Below are positions 8,998 through 18,726 of a DNA stretch of 64,000 nucleotides, piece by piece; within the stretch, counting starts at the first letter, position 1; the number at the start of each line of letters is the position of its first letter. The DNA comes from an uncultured Clostridia bacterium (GTDB lineage Bacteria; Bacillota; Clostridia; TANB77; CAG-508), in assembly GCA_934121885.1 (NCBI GenBank), contig CAKOVH010000003.1:48316-112315 (forward strand), written 5' to 3'. The notes beneath the pieces are model-generated. The model had not been told where the DNA came from. It saw only the letters and a list, made by a program, of their open reading frames with translations, and did not search any database. Made by a program: the position numbers and the translations under genes.

Positions 8998-9294
8998 ATG
9001 GAATACATTGTTAAACTATACTCAAATAAAAAAAATGAAATAAATAGATTTTTAAATAGTTTTTACAAATCGTCAAATAATATGAAATTTTCTGAAAAAG
9101 AAACAAAATTAGAATGGCAAAAAAAGTACCAAAATCCACTTGATATCGTAGATATGATTGGTACTTTTATTGAAAACAATGATAATTATAAAATTAATAT
9201 GTGGGTAAGCCTAGATAAAAATGTATTTATAAACGTAAATGAGCAAAATGCTGATAAACTTATTAGATACATTTACGAAAGATACCCTTGGTAA
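8998..9294 (+). CDS. Conserved small hypothetical protein
   Basis: This protein has 98 residues, counted from the ATG at 8998, which has AAGGAG at 8986-8991; an ATG at 8953 lacks a ribosome site. It is soluble, with no membrane segment. The C-terminal part (INMWVSLDKNVFINV...YIYERYPW) resembles a conserved but uncharacterised Firmicutes family. It converges on gpsA with only 6 bases between stop codons. No function is assigned. Confidence 0.7.
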   Translation: MEYIVKLYSNKKNEINRFLNSFYKSSNNMKFSEKETKLEWQKKYQNPLDIVDMIGTFIENNDNYKINMWVSLDKNVFINVNEQNADKLIRYIYERYPW

Positions 9295-9300
9295 GTTTTT

Positions 9301-10284
9301 TTATTCTGACTTTTTCTCTCTTGTCATTAAAATTCTAACTGCCTCGTCAGGTTTTAAACCATTATATAAAACATCATATGCTGTATTTACAATTGGCATT
9401 TCAATGTTATATTTATTTGCAAGTTTGTGGGCTACATCAATATTATCAATACTTTCAATTGTCATTCCAACTTCTTTTTTTGTTTGCTCAACAGTTAGTC
9501 CTCTTCCAATACATCTACCTGCTCTTTTATTTCTGCTATGTTCACTAAGGCATGTAACAATTAAGTCTCCAAGCCCTGATAATCCGAAAAAAGTATTATA
9601 ACTTCCTCCCATTGCCACTCCAAGTCTCGATATCTCAGTAAGTCCTCTAGTTATTAGTGCTGCTATTGTGTTATCTCCCATATCTAACTCTGCTATTATT
9701 CCAGAACAAAATGCAATAATATTTTTTAGAGCTCCTCCAAGTTCTGCTCCAATTATATCATTTGATGTATATATTCTCATTTTTTCATTCATAAGCATAT
9801 CTTGAATATTATATAGTAAATCTATATGTTTTGACGCTACAACAATAGCTGTAGGAATACCCAGTGAAACTTCTTCTGCGTGACTCGGTCCTGTAAAAGC
9901 AGCAACTTTTGTATTAGGCATTTCTTCTTCTACTACTTGGCTTAAAGTATATAAAGTATCTTCTTCAAAACCTTTTGAGCAAATTACTATTGGTTGATCT
10001 TGCACATAATTTTTATATTTTTTTACAGTATCTCTTGTAAATTTAGATGGTGTAACATGAAAAATCACATCACTACCCTCTACTGCTTTTTGTATATTTG
10101 TTGTACATTTAATATTATCTGGAATTACAACATCAGGCAAAAATTTGCATTTTCTTTCATTATTTATTGAATCTGCTTCTTCTTCTAAGAATGACCATAT
10201 AATAACATCATGTCCCATACTTGCTGCATGAATTGCAAGAGCAACTCCCCAGCTTCCACTTCCTATAATACATATTCTCTTCAT
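9301..10284 (-). CDS. gpsA: Glycerol-3-phosphate dehydrogenase [NAD(P)+]
   Basis: This 327-residue enzyme reduces dihydroxyacetone phosphate to sn-glycerol-3-phosphate, the backbone for phospholipids. The dinucleotide site is GSGSWG (residues 7-12). FTGPSHAEEV and ELGGALKNIIAF are conserved catalytic segments, and GLSGLGDLIVTC follows in the C-terminal helical domain. The length is normal. It is the last gene of the der-plsY-gpsA cluster and supplies the substrate used by PlsY, encoded 12 bases upstream. Confidence 0.96.
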   Translation of the reverse strand: MKRICIIGSGSWGVALAIHAASMGHDVIIWSFLEEEADSINNERKCKFLPDVVIPDNIKCTTNIQKAVEGSDVIFHVTPSKFTRDTVKKYKNYVQDQPIVICSKGFEEDTLYTLSQVVEEEMPNTKVAAFTGPSHAEEVSLGIPTAIVVASKHIDLLYNIQDMLMNEKMRIYTSNDIIGAELGGALKNIIAFCSGIIAELDMGDNTIAALITRGLTEISRLGVAMGGSYNTFFGLSGLGDLIVTCLSEHSRNKRAGRCIGRGLTVEQTKKEVGMTIESIDNIDVAHKLANKYNIEMPIVNTAYDVLYNGLKPDEAVRILMTREKKSE

Positions 10285-10296
10285 ATATATTTCTCC

Positions 10297-10926
10297 TTAT
10301 TTTGTTTTCTTAAAACTAATTTTATTTTCATTTCCTGCTAATATTCTTTTAACATTTTCTCTATGATTAAATACTATTAATACTGCAAGAATTATCGCAA
10401 AAATAACATAATTTCCATCCGCAATATAATTTTGATGAATGAATATTGTTAAAACTGGATATAGTATAGCTGCCACTATTGAACCAACAGATACCATTTG
10501 TGTTAAAGCCATTAAAACAAGTGCAAATACTAAACAGATAAGACCAATTTGCCAATTTGCTGTAAGTAATACTCCAAGTGATGTAGCAATTCCCTTTCCA
10601 CCTTTAAACTTAAAAAATACTGGAAAAGTATGTCCTATAACCACAAATAGTCCAGCAAGTTGTACAAGTAATGCTGTATTTAAATTATTCCAAATGTTTC
10701 CTATTAATTTTGCAATTAATATTGATATAACTCCTTTTAAAATATCACAAACTAAAGTTAAAGCAGCTGCTTTTTTTCCAACGGTTCTTAACATATTAGT
10801 TGTTCCAGCATTTCCACTACCTTTTTCTCTTACATCAAATCCAGCCATCTTTTTGCTAAATATAACTGAAAAATTAACACTTCCTATTAAATATGCAATT
10901 ACAACAATAATAATATATGCTGCCAT
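10297..10926 (-). CDS. plsY: Glycerol-3-phosphate acyltransferase PlsY
   Basis: This 209-residue polytopic protein moves an acyl group from acyl-phosphate to glycerol-3-phosphate, the first step of phospholipid synthesis. The three PlsY motifs are visible: GSGNAGTTNMLR, KFKGGKGIATSLG and FNHRENVKRILAGNE. About five membrane segments are present. The gene lies between der and gpsA, 14 bases after der, with AGGAGG before the start. It therefore sits beside the enzyme that makes its acceptor. Confidence 0.96.
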   Translation of the reverse strand: MAAYIIIVVIAYLIGSVNFSVIFSKKMAGFDVREKGSGNAGTTNMLRTVGKKAAALTLVCDILKGVISILIAKLIGNIWNNLNTALLVQLAGLFVVIGHTFPVFFKFKGGKGIATSLGVLLTANWQIGLICLVFALVLMALTQMVSVGSIVAAILYPVLTIFIHQNYIADGNYVIFAIILAVLIVFNHRENVKRILAGNENKISFKKTK

Positions 10927-10940
10927 GTTTTATTCCTCCT

Positions 10941-12266
10941 TTATTCTTTCTCACCTTTTTCTCTTACAATCATTCTTACAGGTGTTCCTGTTAAACCAAA
11001 TTCTTTTCTAATTTGATTTATTAAATATCTTTCATATGAAAAATGGAACAAATTTTTATCATTTACAAAAACAACAAATGTTGGTGGTTTTGTAGTTGCT
11101 TGCGTCATATAAAAAATTCTAAGTCTTTTTCCTTTATCTGTAGGTGGTTGTACAATAGCAATTGCTTCATTTAGTACTTGATTTAAAACAGATGTTGATA
11201 CTCTCATTGCATTTTGACTTGCAACACTATTTATTAACTCAAAAAGTTTATTAACTCTTTGACCTGTTTTTGCAGATATAAATAATATTGGTGCATATGA
11301 AAGATATGCTAACTTGTCATATACCTCTTTTTTATATTTTTCTGTTGTATTTGTGTCTTTTTCATATTCATCCCATTTATTAACAACTATAATAACACCT
11401 TTTCCAGCCTCGTGAGCTTCTCCTGCAATTTTTGTATCTTGTTCAGTAACCCCTTCGTTTGCATCAATCATTAATATACATACATCTGCTCTTTCGATAG
11501 CAAGCAGGCTTCTCATTACACTATACTTTTCTAATTTTTCTGATACTTTGTTCTTTTTTCTGATACCAGCTGTATCAATAAAAACATACTTTCCAAATTC
11601 GTTTTGGAACTCTGAATCTATTGCATCTCTTGTTGTTCCTGCAATATCACTAACAATCATTCTGTTTTCACCAAGAATTTTATTTATTAATGATGATTTT
11701 CCAACATTAGGTTTACCTATAAGAGCAACTTTTATTGCATCTTCTTCATCTTCACTTTCATCTTTTTCTGGAAGTGCCTCACAAATACTATCCAAAACAT
11801 CTCCAATTCCAATTGCATTAACAGATGAAACTCTATGTGGCTCTCCTAGTCCTAAATTATAAAACTCATATATTTCATCTGGTACTTTTCCATAATTATC
11901 TGCTTTATTACATATTAATATAATTGGCTTTTTTGATTTTCTAAGCATTAATGCAATATCATTATCAGCTGCAGTTACTCCTTGTTTTATATCTGTTACA
12001 AATATAATAACATCAGCCATTGCAATTGCTAAATTTGCTTGTTCTCTCATTTGCGATAAAATAACATCTTCAGATTCTGGTTCAATTCCACCTGTATCTA
12101 TTAAAGTAAAATTTCTTCCTCTCCAATTTGCATCTGCATATACTCTATCCCTTGTTACACCAGGTGTATCTTCTACAATTGATATTCTTTTTCCTACTAT
12201 ATAATTAAAAAATGTAGACTTACCTACATTAGGTCTTCCTACAATAGCTACTGTTGGTTTTCCCAT
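10941..12266 (-). CDS. der: Ribosome-assembly GTPase Der (EngA)
   Basis: This 441-residue protein has two tandem GTPase domains and is needed for 50S subunit assembly. The first P-loop is GRPNVGKST (residues 10-18) and the second GKPNVGKSS (near 180). DTGG, DTAG, NKAD and NKWD motifs follow, then a C-terminal KH-like domain. The ATG at 12266 is preferred: GAGG lies 9 bases upstream, whereas an in-frame GTG at 12275 overlaps that site. It heads the der-plsY-gpsA operon, downstream of the terminator at 12310-12340. Confidence 0.96.
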   Translation of the reverse strand: MGKPTVAIVGRPNVGKSTFFNYIVGKRISIVEDTPGVTRDRVYADANWRGRNFTLIDTGGIEPESEDVILSQMREQANLAIAMADVIIFVTDIKQGVTAADNDIALMLRKSKKPIILICNKADNYGKVPDEIYEFYNLGLGEPHRVSSVNAIGIGDVLDSICEALPEKDESEDEEDAIKVALIGKPNVGKSSLINKILGENRMIVSDIAGTTRDAIDSEFQNEFGKYVFIDTAGIRKKNKVSEKLEKYSVMRSLLAIERADVCILMIDANEGVTEQDTKIAGEAHEAGKGVIIVVNKWDEYEKDTNTTEKYKKEVYDKLAYLSYAPILFISAKTGQRVNKLFELINSVASQNAMRVSTSVLNQVLNEAIAIVQPPTDKGKRLRIFYMTQATTKPPTFVVFVNDKNLFHFSYERYLINQIRKEFGLTGTPVRMIVREKGEKE

Positions 12267-12309
12267 TTTATTCACCTCTTCTTATTTCTATAATATTTTA
12301 CTATACAAG

Positions 12310-12340
12310 AAAAAAAATAGCAAGAATTTCTTGCTATTTT
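12310..12340 (-). terminator. Rho-independent terminator after the membrane-protein pair
   Basis: Arms AAAATAGCAAGA and TCTTGCTATTTT have a 3-base loop and are followed on the minus strand by eight Ts. The stop codon of the upstream gene lies inside the hairpin. Confidence 0.88.
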
Positions 12341-14016
12341 ATGGTTATTTCTCTTCTTTGTAATACATATATAACTAAAAGAATTGTAAAAGACATAAAT
12401 GATATAATTACCGATATTTTCATTATTTTTGTACCGGTATATGAAACTATGATCTTTGCTTCATCTACTTTTTGATCTATCTTAATTTGAATAAATCCCT
12501 TTTCAGATTCTTGTATTTGTAAATTACTGCTTTCTCCATTTTTTTCAATACTTACGTTATATCCTAAATAATAAATGTATGGTAATTCTAATATAGTATT
12601 TTCATCTACATTTGATATATCAATTTGCATATTAGTTCCATCTTTTTGTTCTTTTTTAATTTCTGCTTTTCCTTCTATTACATAAGTTTTATTTTCTCTT
12701 TGTTTTATATAATCTAAGTTTTGAAAAGCATTACTTGGCAAATATTCAAAACTTGCACACCCTGCATGTACCCTTAGAGTATATTTATTCACAGGAACAG
12801 ATGGAATTAACCAATCTTCACTTATTTCTTTATGTTGTATATTCTTTTTTAATGGAACAACTAAAAGTACAGCAATAGTGCTTAGTACAAGTACATCCCT
12901 CATTCTGAAGTTCTTTATAGTTACACTATAATTTACACCTGCAACAAAAGCTAAAAAGAATGATGAAAATTCTAACATTCTAAATGGAAATTGTATCATC
13001 TTTAGTATACTTGGCATCTTTTCGAAAGGAAACCACTTTAATGTTATAAGTATGCTTAATATTCCCATAACTAACGAATATATATATATTGATTTATATT
13101 CTTTGCCTATATTCTTTATTGCAATTATTGTAAGAATTACTCCAACAATTGTTATTAATCCTATTTCATAGCTCATACTATTTTGTTTTGTATGCACAAG
13201 TTCAAGTAAATCTAACTTATAATCTATTAAAACATTAGTTCTTTCCATTCTTCCTTCTTGAAATACTTCGTAGTTTGTATTTATTTTATGTTCTAGCATA
13301 GGTGCTAAGTAGAACAAAGTAATTAGAATAATACCTAATAAACTGATTATCAATTTTTTTACCACTATTTTCTCTTTTAATTTCTTTATATTAATTAAAA
13401 CATATACAAATCCAATTATTGCAGTGTACATTGCTACTATTGTATGCGTTAAAATTAACCCAGTAGCACCTAATGTAAATAACATCCAATTATGTTTTTT
13501 TTCTGTATCATTAAATATTGTATATATTCCTTGAAAAATCATTGGCAAAAATATAAATGATGCAAGCTCTGCAACTGCATACCTTATATACATATCAGTT
13601 AGTCTATATGGTGCAAACATATAAATCACACTTGCAAGTAATCCAGCATATTGATTTTTAGTAATTTTATTTACAAACTCATACATTGAAATTCCTGTTA
13701 ATATTGTAATTAATATAATAAATGCTTTTATACATATAACATATGAATTTGTAAATAATTTGAATAACAATGGAACATATGCAGTAAGTGGACTATAAAA
13801 CAAATTCCACGAATATCCAAAATTATTGCAAAAGCTACTCATTATAACAGGAAAAGTTTGATTTTCTTCTGTTACAGATTGATATGTTCCTATTAGCCTA
13901 CACACATGCTGGATTCCATCATCATTATAGATATTTATATCCTTGCTAAATAATGGAATAGATACAATAATAGCAAATATAATAATTATAATATAATTTC
14001 TAATTTTGTTTTTCAT
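12334..14016 (-). CDS. Polytopic membrane protein, PTPS-related/YfhO-like
   Basis: This 560-residue protein has about ten membrane segments and a C-terminal extracytoplasmic domain of about 120 residues ending in one more segment. The first loop after TM1 has the pattern NDDGIQHVCRLIG followed by NNFGYSWNLFYSP, as in the 6-pyruvoyl-tetrahydropterin-synthase-related membrane family (PF10131-like), which resembles GT-C glycosyltransferases. By analogy it may transfer sugars from a lipid carrier to an envelope polymer; this is inference. It is a paralogue of the next gene upstream. Its ATG overlaps that gene's stop by one base (TAATG), so translation is probably coupled. Confidence 0.75.
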   Translation of the reverse strand: MKNKIRNYIIIIIFAIIVSIPLFSKDINIYNDDGIQHVCRLIGTYQSVTEENQTFPVIMSSFCNNFGYSWNLFYSPLTAYVPLLFKLFTNSYVICIKAFIILITILTGISMYEFVNKITKNQYAGLLASVIYMFAPYRLTDMYIRYAVAELASFIFLPMIFQGIYTIFNDTEKKHNWMLFTLGATGLILTHTIVAMYTAIIGFVYVLINIKKLKEKIVVKKLIISLLGIILITLFYLAPMLEHKINTNYEVFQEGRMERTNVLIDYKLDLLELVHTKQNSMSYEIGLITIVGVILTIIAIKNIGKEYKSIYIYSLVMGILSILITLKWFPFEKMPSILKMIQFPFRMLEFSSFFLAFVAGVNYSVTIKNFRMRDVLVLSTIAVLLVVPLKKNIQHKEISEDWLIPSVPVNKYTLRVHAGCASFEYLPSNAFQNLDYIKQRENKTYVIEGKAEIKKEQKDGTNMQIDISNVDENTILELPYIYYLGYNVSIEKNGESSNLQIQESEKGFIQIKIDQKVDEAKIIVSYTGTKIMKISVIISFMSFTILLVIYVLQRREITIK

Positions 14017-15725
14017 TATGCTTCCTTCTTTTTATAATAGATAATGTATATAATAAATCCAACTAAAGAAATTGCTGATATTATATATGATACTTTTTCA
14101 ATGTTAGTTCCTTTGTAGCAAAAATTAATTTTTCCACTTTCGATATTCTCTGGAATTGTAATTTGTACAAATCCATTTTCAGATTCTTCAATTTTTAGTT
14201 TTATACACTTTTCAGATGTTTCTATTGTTACTTCATATCCCGGATAAAAGAAATATGGAAGTTCTAATACATCATCTTTTATTGCATTTTTTATATCAGC
14301 AGACATTTTCAATCCATCTTTTTCTTCATTTTCAATTATTTCATTTCCTTTTATTACATATATACGGTCCTCTCTTGTTTGTACATATGAACGTTGTTTA
14401 ATAATTGCTTTATATGGCATATAATCTCTATTGATAGCAAAATGCGATATTATAGGATTATTCTGTATGCGATTTTCATAGTTTTTATCATTTTCGTTAT
14501 TTAAGTATTGGTAATTTGTAATTTTTATTACTGCAAATATTATAAGTACTATTGAAGATAAAACATACAAACTTGATTTAATTTTAAAGTTTTTTATTGT
14601 ATCTAATAATGTACATACATTTATTGCAAATACTGGTGTAAGGAATAACATTGCAAACCCAATCATTCTCCAAGGATATTGGATATTGCATATTAATTGT
14701 GGCATAATTCTCCATGGGAAGAATTTGGTACACATATATATGCTAATGACTGCAAATATCAAACATATCCCGTAAAAATTTTTGTATTTTTTATCAATAT
14801 TTTTCCATACCAAAATTGTTAGCATTAGCATAATAATTGTAGGAATATCAACAACAAAAGAAACTCCTCTTTCTTCCCCTTTATCTTTAATTAACTGCCA
14901 AATTTCTATTGTTTGTCTTTGTACGTAATCTCCCGATGTTCTCATTACAGCTGGTTCAAATATAGAGTATCTAGCCTGAGTTTTATATTCAAATAGTGGA
15001 ACGATAAATAAACTTGATATTAACAAAATAAATATAACATCTATTATGCATTTTTTTATTATATCTTTATCCCAAAACTTTTTGAAATTATATATAATGT
15101 AGATTGTGCAAAATATTGCTGCATATATTGTTGTGATAGTATGTGAAAGTACAAGGCCAGTTGCACCTATTGCAATATAAAAATGTTTTTTTCTATCTCC
15201 GTTTATTAAATTATACAATCCTTGAAATACTATTGGTAAGAATATAAAAGCAGCAAATTCTCCAATTGCAAAGCGCGTAAAAATATCCTCAAATCTATAA
15301 GGAAATGTCATATAAATAATTGCAGATAAAAACGAAATATCTTTCCTTTTGGTAATTTCTTTTGTAAAATTGTACATGCAAATTCCCGAAATAGGTATTG
15401 TAAGCATTGCAAATAACTTCAACCCTAAATTAAAAGATTTTGTAAGTATTCCAAGTAAAAAAGGAATATATGTTACAAGTTGTGGATATACAGCACTCAT
15501 ACTATACCCAAAATTTCTACAATAATATGGTATTATCAAAAATGGAAATTCAGATTCTTCCATAGATTTTTTTAAACCTATTATTCTAAGCAAATGTATT
15601 GATCCATCATGTGTTTCAATAATTTGCATATTAAGCATTGGTATTGAAATTAATAATCCAATTATTGCTATAATAATATAATGCGTCCATTTGTTTTTTA
15701 TATATTTTTTTAATATATTTTTCAT
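14016..15725 (-). CDS. Polytopic membrane protein, PTPS-related/YfhO-like
   Basis: This 569-residue paralogue of the downstream gene shares the same plan: TM1, a loop with ETHDGSIHLLRIIG and CRNFGYSMSAVYPQ, about ten membrane segments and a C-terminal globular part. The acidic-HDG loop corresponds to the DxxxH-type catalytic region of GT-C-like enzymes, so an envelope glycan role is plausible but unproven. It lies 15 bases after the dCMP deaminase gene. The two copies have clearly diverged, so the duplication is old. Confidence 0.75.
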   Translation of the reverse strand: MKNILKKYIKNKWTHYIIIAIIGLLISIPMLNMQIIETHDGSIHLLRIIGLKKSMEESEFPFLIIPYYCRNFGYSMSAVYPQLVTYIPFLLGILTKSFNLGLKLFAMLTIPISGICMYNFTKEITKRKDISFLSAIIYMTFPYRFEDIFTRFAIGEFAAFIFLPIVFQGLYNLINGDRKKHFYIAIGATGLVLSHTITTIYAAIFCTIYIIYNFKKFWDKDIIKKCIIDVIFILLISSLFIVPLFEYKTQARYSIFEPAVMRTSGDYVQRQTIEIWQLIKDKGEERGVSFVVDIPTIIMLMLTILVWKNIDKKYKNFYGICLIFAVISIYMCTKFFPWRIMPQLICNIQYPWRMIGFAMLFLTPVFAINVCTLLDTIKNFKIKSSLYVLSSIVLIIFAVIKITNYQYLNNENDKNYENRIQNNPIISHFAINRDYMPYKAIIKQRSYVQTREDRIYVIKGNEIIENEEKDGLKMSADIKNAIKDDVLELPYFFYPGYEVTIETSEKCIKLKIEESENGFVQITIPENIESGKINFCYKGTNIEKVSYIISAISLVGFIIYIIYYKKKEA

Positions 15726-15740
15726 ATGTTTAATACTCCT

Positions 15741-16238
15741 TTAATATGTTAATTTTCCTTCTAATAAATCATCATTATCTATCCATTCTTGAACATTTAT
15801 AACTTTGAATCCCTTATCATTTTTTTCTCTAACTATAACTTTTTCTATTCCAGAATTTATAATAAGTTTTCTACACATTTGACAAGAATTCGCTCCAACT
15901 TCATATTCTTTAGTTTCGGGATTATATAACACCAAATACAAAGTTGCACCTATCATATCATTTCTTCTAGCACTTATTAAAGCATTTTGTTCTGCATGAA
16001 CAGATCTACATGCATCATATCCACCATGTCTTACATCTGGGAAAAATCTCTTTTTAGTGCAAAATCCTATGTCAATACAATTTTTTCTTCCTCTTGGTGC
16101 ACCATTATATCCTGTTGAAATAATCTCATCGTGATTTACAATTACACATCCTACCTTTTTTCTTAAGCATGTACTTCTTTCAGCTACAGTTTCGGCTATG
16201 TTTAAATAATAATTATCTTTATCTATTCTTTTTTCCAT
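15741..16238 (-). CDS. Deoxycytidylate (dCMP) deaminase
   Basis: This 165-residue enzyme converts dCMP to dUMP, the precursor for dTMP synthesis. Zinc ligands and catalytic Glu are H81-A-E83 and C119-x-x-C122 (NSCQMCRK). The STGYNGAPRG segment is the nucleotide-binding signature of the ComEB/dCMP deaminase family. The length is typical. It heads a unit with the two membrane-protein genes, with no obvious functional link to them. Confidence 0.92.
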   Translation of the reverse strand: MEKRIDKDNYYLNIAETVAERSTCLRKKVGCVIVNHDEIISTGYNGAPRGRKNCIDIGFCTKKRFFPDVRHGGYDACRSVHAEQNALISARRNDMIGATLYLVLYNPETKEYEVGANSCQMCRKLIINSGIEKVIVREKNDKGFKVINVQEWIDNDDLLEGKLTY

Positions 16239-16305
16239 AAAATTTTAATCCCTTCATTTTTTAAAATATTATCACATATACATATATTTTTGCAACATTT
16301 TGTAA

Positions 16306-16332
16306 AGAAAAAACAGCATATAATATGCTGTT
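16306..16332 (-). terminator. Rho-independent terminator after rpmF
   Basis: Arms AACAGCATA and TATGCTGTT enclose a 3-base loop, with a T-rich run on the minus strand. Confidence 0.8.
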
Positions 16333-16351
16333 CGGATTTTCTTATTTATAA

Positions 16352-16534
16352 TTAGTTTTCAGATTTTGCAACTACTTCTTTTCCATCATAGTATCCACAT
16401 GTAGGACATACTCTATGTTGTTTAATTAGTTCGTGGCAATGTGAACATTCTACTAAATTTTGGTTTTCTAATTTCCATGTAGATCTTTTTAAACCTGTTC
16501 TTGCTTTTGACCATCTTCTTTTTGGTTGTGCCAT
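16352..16534 (-). CDS. rpmF: 50S ribosomal protein L32
   Basis: This 60-residue protein starts MAQPKRRWSKAR and carries the zinc-binding pairs CSHC and CPTC of the zinc-type L32. It is a structural protein of the large ribosomal subunit. A very strong GGGGGGAG precedes the ATG. The gene stands alone with its own consensus promoter and terminator; the DUF177 gene that often precedes rpmF is absent. Confidence 0.97.
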   Translation of the reverse strand: MAQPKRRWSKARTGLKRSTWKLENQNLVECSHCHELIKQHRVCPTCGYYDGKEVVAKSEN

Positions 16535-16607
16535 TTTAACTCCCCCCTCGACTGTTATCTATTGTATATATCTATTTACATAGCTTTCTTAAAATTGATA
16601 CTATAAG

Positions 16608-16636
16608 ATTATACTAATATTTTTAATCTTTGTCAA
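16608..16636 (-). promoter_or_regulatory. Consensus SigA promoter of rpmF
   Basis: On the minus strand TTGACA (16631-16636) and TATAAT (16608-16613) are exactly 17 bases apart. Confidence 0.85.
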
Positions 16637-16663
16637 GTTTCTAATGAAAATATTGCAAAAAAG

Positions 16664-16692
16664 TTTACAAAAACAAACCAAACATCTATAAA
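16664..16692 (+). promoter_or_regulatory. SigA-type promoter of asparagine synthase
   Basis: TTTACA (16664-16669) and TATAAA (16687-16692) are 17 bases apart, 48 bases before the start codon. Confidence 0.6.
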
Positions 16693-16739
16693 TTGCATAT
16701 TATACCTATATGATAAATAAATATAAAGGAGTTGTTATT

Positions 16740-18587
16740 ATGTGTGGTTTTGCTGGTGTAGTAAACTTAAAGGAAAAAATTATAGATAAAAAAAAAGTAA
16801 TAATTAACATGAATCAAACCTTAAGTAAACGAGGTCCTGATGAATGTGGTTATTATTTAGAAGATAACGTTTTATTTGGTCATCGTAGATTAGTTGTTAT
16901 TGACCCTGATGGTGGTAAACAACCAATGACATTTAAGTATATGGGTAATACATATACAATTTTATATAATGGTCAAATATATAATACTGATGAATTAAGA
17001 AATGAACTTAAAGGCTTCGGATTTACCTTCGAAGGTCATTCAGATACAGAAGTATTATTAAAATCTTATATACATTTTAAAGAGGATGTTGTTAAAAAAT
17101 TAAATGGTATATTTGCTTTTGCTGTTTGGGATACTAACAACAAAAAGCTATTTATAGCAAGAGATCATTTTGGAGTTAAACCTCTTTATTACTGCTTCAT
17201 AAATCATAATTTTGTATTTGCTTCTGAAATAAAAGCAATATTAAATTTCCCCGGTATAGAAGCATCATTGGATGAGCAAGGAGTATGTGAACTATTTGGT
17301 ATTGGTCCTGCTCACACTGCTGGAACAACAGCTTTTAAAAATATTTATGAGCTTAAACCTGCAAGCATGCTTATTTTTAAAGATGATGAAATTCACATAT
17401 CAAAATACTGGAAATTAAAAAGCAAAGTTCATACAGACAATTTAGATAAAACATGTGATACTGTAAAAGAATTATTAGAAGATTCTATAAAAAGGCAACT
17501 TGTTTCTGATGTACCTTTATGTACATTTCTTTCTGGAGGTTTAGATTCTAGTATTATTACACTTTATGCTGCAAATTATTGCAAAGAACATAATCTTCCT
17601 CCACTTAACACATACTCAGTAGATTACGTTGATAATGATAAAAATTTTGTAAAAACTGATTTTCAGCCTAATTCAGATAATTATTATATTGATTTAATGA
17701 GGAACAAATTAAATACAAATCATCATACTATCGTTCTTGATACACCTGAACTTGCAAGTTATCTTGAAGACGCTATGATTGCGAGAGATTTTCCAGGTAT
17801 GGCAGATGTTGACTCTTCCCTTTTACTTTTTTGTAAACATGTAAAAAATGATGCAACAGTTACACTAACTGGTGAGTGTGCAGACGAAATTTTTGGTGGA
17901 TATCCTTGGTTCTTTAGAGAAGATGCTTTAAATAGTAAAACATTTCCATGGTCAATTGCTTTATCTGAAAGACAAAAATTGTTAAACCCTGAGATTGCTA
18001 AAAAGGTAGATTTAAAAGAATATGTAGATTATAGATATAACGAAAGTTTAAAAGATGTAGAAATTTTAGATACAGATTCTACTGAAACAGCTGAGAAAAG
18101 AAAAATATCTCACTTAACGCTTAATTGGTTTATGCAAACACTTCTTGATCGTTCAGATAAAATGGGAATGTATAATGGCTTCGAGATTAGAGTTCCTTTT
18201 TGTGATTATCGTTTAGCAGAATATGTATGGAATATTCCTTGGGAAATAAAAGCTCTAAAAGGAAGAGAAAAAGGATTGTTAAGATATATTATGAAAGATA
18301 TTTTACCTTCTAAAATTGTAGATAGAAAGAAAAGCCCTTATCCTAAAACATGGAACCCAACATATTTAAATACTGTTAAAAAGATGCTTTCGGATATTAT
18401 GGAAAATAAAGAAGCTCCAATTAATCATCTGCTTAATAGAGAATATATTTTGGAAATATTAAATACAGATGGAAAGGCTTTTACAAGACCTTGGTTTGGT
18501 CAATTAATGACTGGTCCTCAGCTTATGGCATATCTTTGTCAAGTTAATATGTGGCTTGAAAGGTATCAGCCTAAAATTGAGTTATAA
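16740..18587 (+). CDS. asnB: Asparagine synthase (glutamine-hydrolysing)
   Basis: This 615-residue enzyme makes asparagine from aspartate, glutamine and ATP. The start at 16740 is fixed by AAAGGAG 8 bases upstream and by MCGFAG: Cys2 becomes the N-terminal nucleophile of the class II glutaminase domain (about 2-190). The synthetase domain follows with the PP-loop SGGLDSS and the ECADEIFGGY motif. The length is typical. A longer frame from 16710 would bury the catalytic cysteine and is wrong. It is transcribed divergently from rpmF and ends in a strong terminator. Confidence 0.95.
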   Translation: MCGFAGVVNLKEKIIDKKKVIINMNQTLSKRGPDECGYYLEDNVLFGHRRLVVIDPDGGKQPMTFKYMGNTYTILYNGQIYNTDELRNELKGFGFTFEGHSDTEVLLKSYIHFKEDVVKKLNGIFAFAVWDTNNKKLFIARDHFGVKPLYYCFINHNFVFASEIKAILNFPGIEASLDEQGVCELFGIGPAHTAGTTAFKNIYELKPASMLIFKDDEIHISKYWKLKSKVHTDNLDKTCDTVKELLEDSIKRQLVSDVPLCTFLSGGLDSSIITLYAANYCKEHNLPPLNTYSVDYVDNDKNFVKTDFQPNSDNYYIDLMRNKLNTNHHTIVLDTPELASYLEDAMIARDFPGMADVDSSLLLFCKHVKNDATVTLTGECADEIFGGYPWFFREDALNSKTFPWSIALSERQKLLNPEIAKKVDLKEYVDYRYNESLKDVEILDTDSTETAEKRKISHLTLNWFMQTLLDRSDKMGMYNGFEIRVPFCDYRLAEYVWNIPWEIKALKGREKGLLRYIMKDILPSKIVDRKKSPYPKTWNPTYLNTVKKMLSDIMENKEAPINHLLNREYILEILNTDGKAFTRPWFGQLMTGPQLMAYLCQVNMWLERYQPKIEL

Positions 18588-18601
18588 GTATTATAATATC
18601 A

Positions 18602-18640
18602 AAAAACTTGAAGTCATAATTTTTGTGATTTCAAGTTTTT
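18602..18640 (+). terminator. Rho-independent terminator after asnB
   Basis: Arms AAAAACTTGAA (18602-18612) and TTCAAGTTTTT (18630-18640) form a long hairpin ending in Ts; it could also work for the opposite strand. Confidence 0.85.
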
Positions 18641-18726
18641 CTAGATTTTACTTAATTTACTCTAGATTTAATCGTTATGCCGATATTTTCCTATATATTT
18701 GTTAATCTTTAAATATCATTATAACT

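Noticed and set aside
8953..9294. Start of the small hypothetical gene at 8953
   Set aside because: The ATG at 8998 has AAGGAG six bases upstream while 8953 has none.
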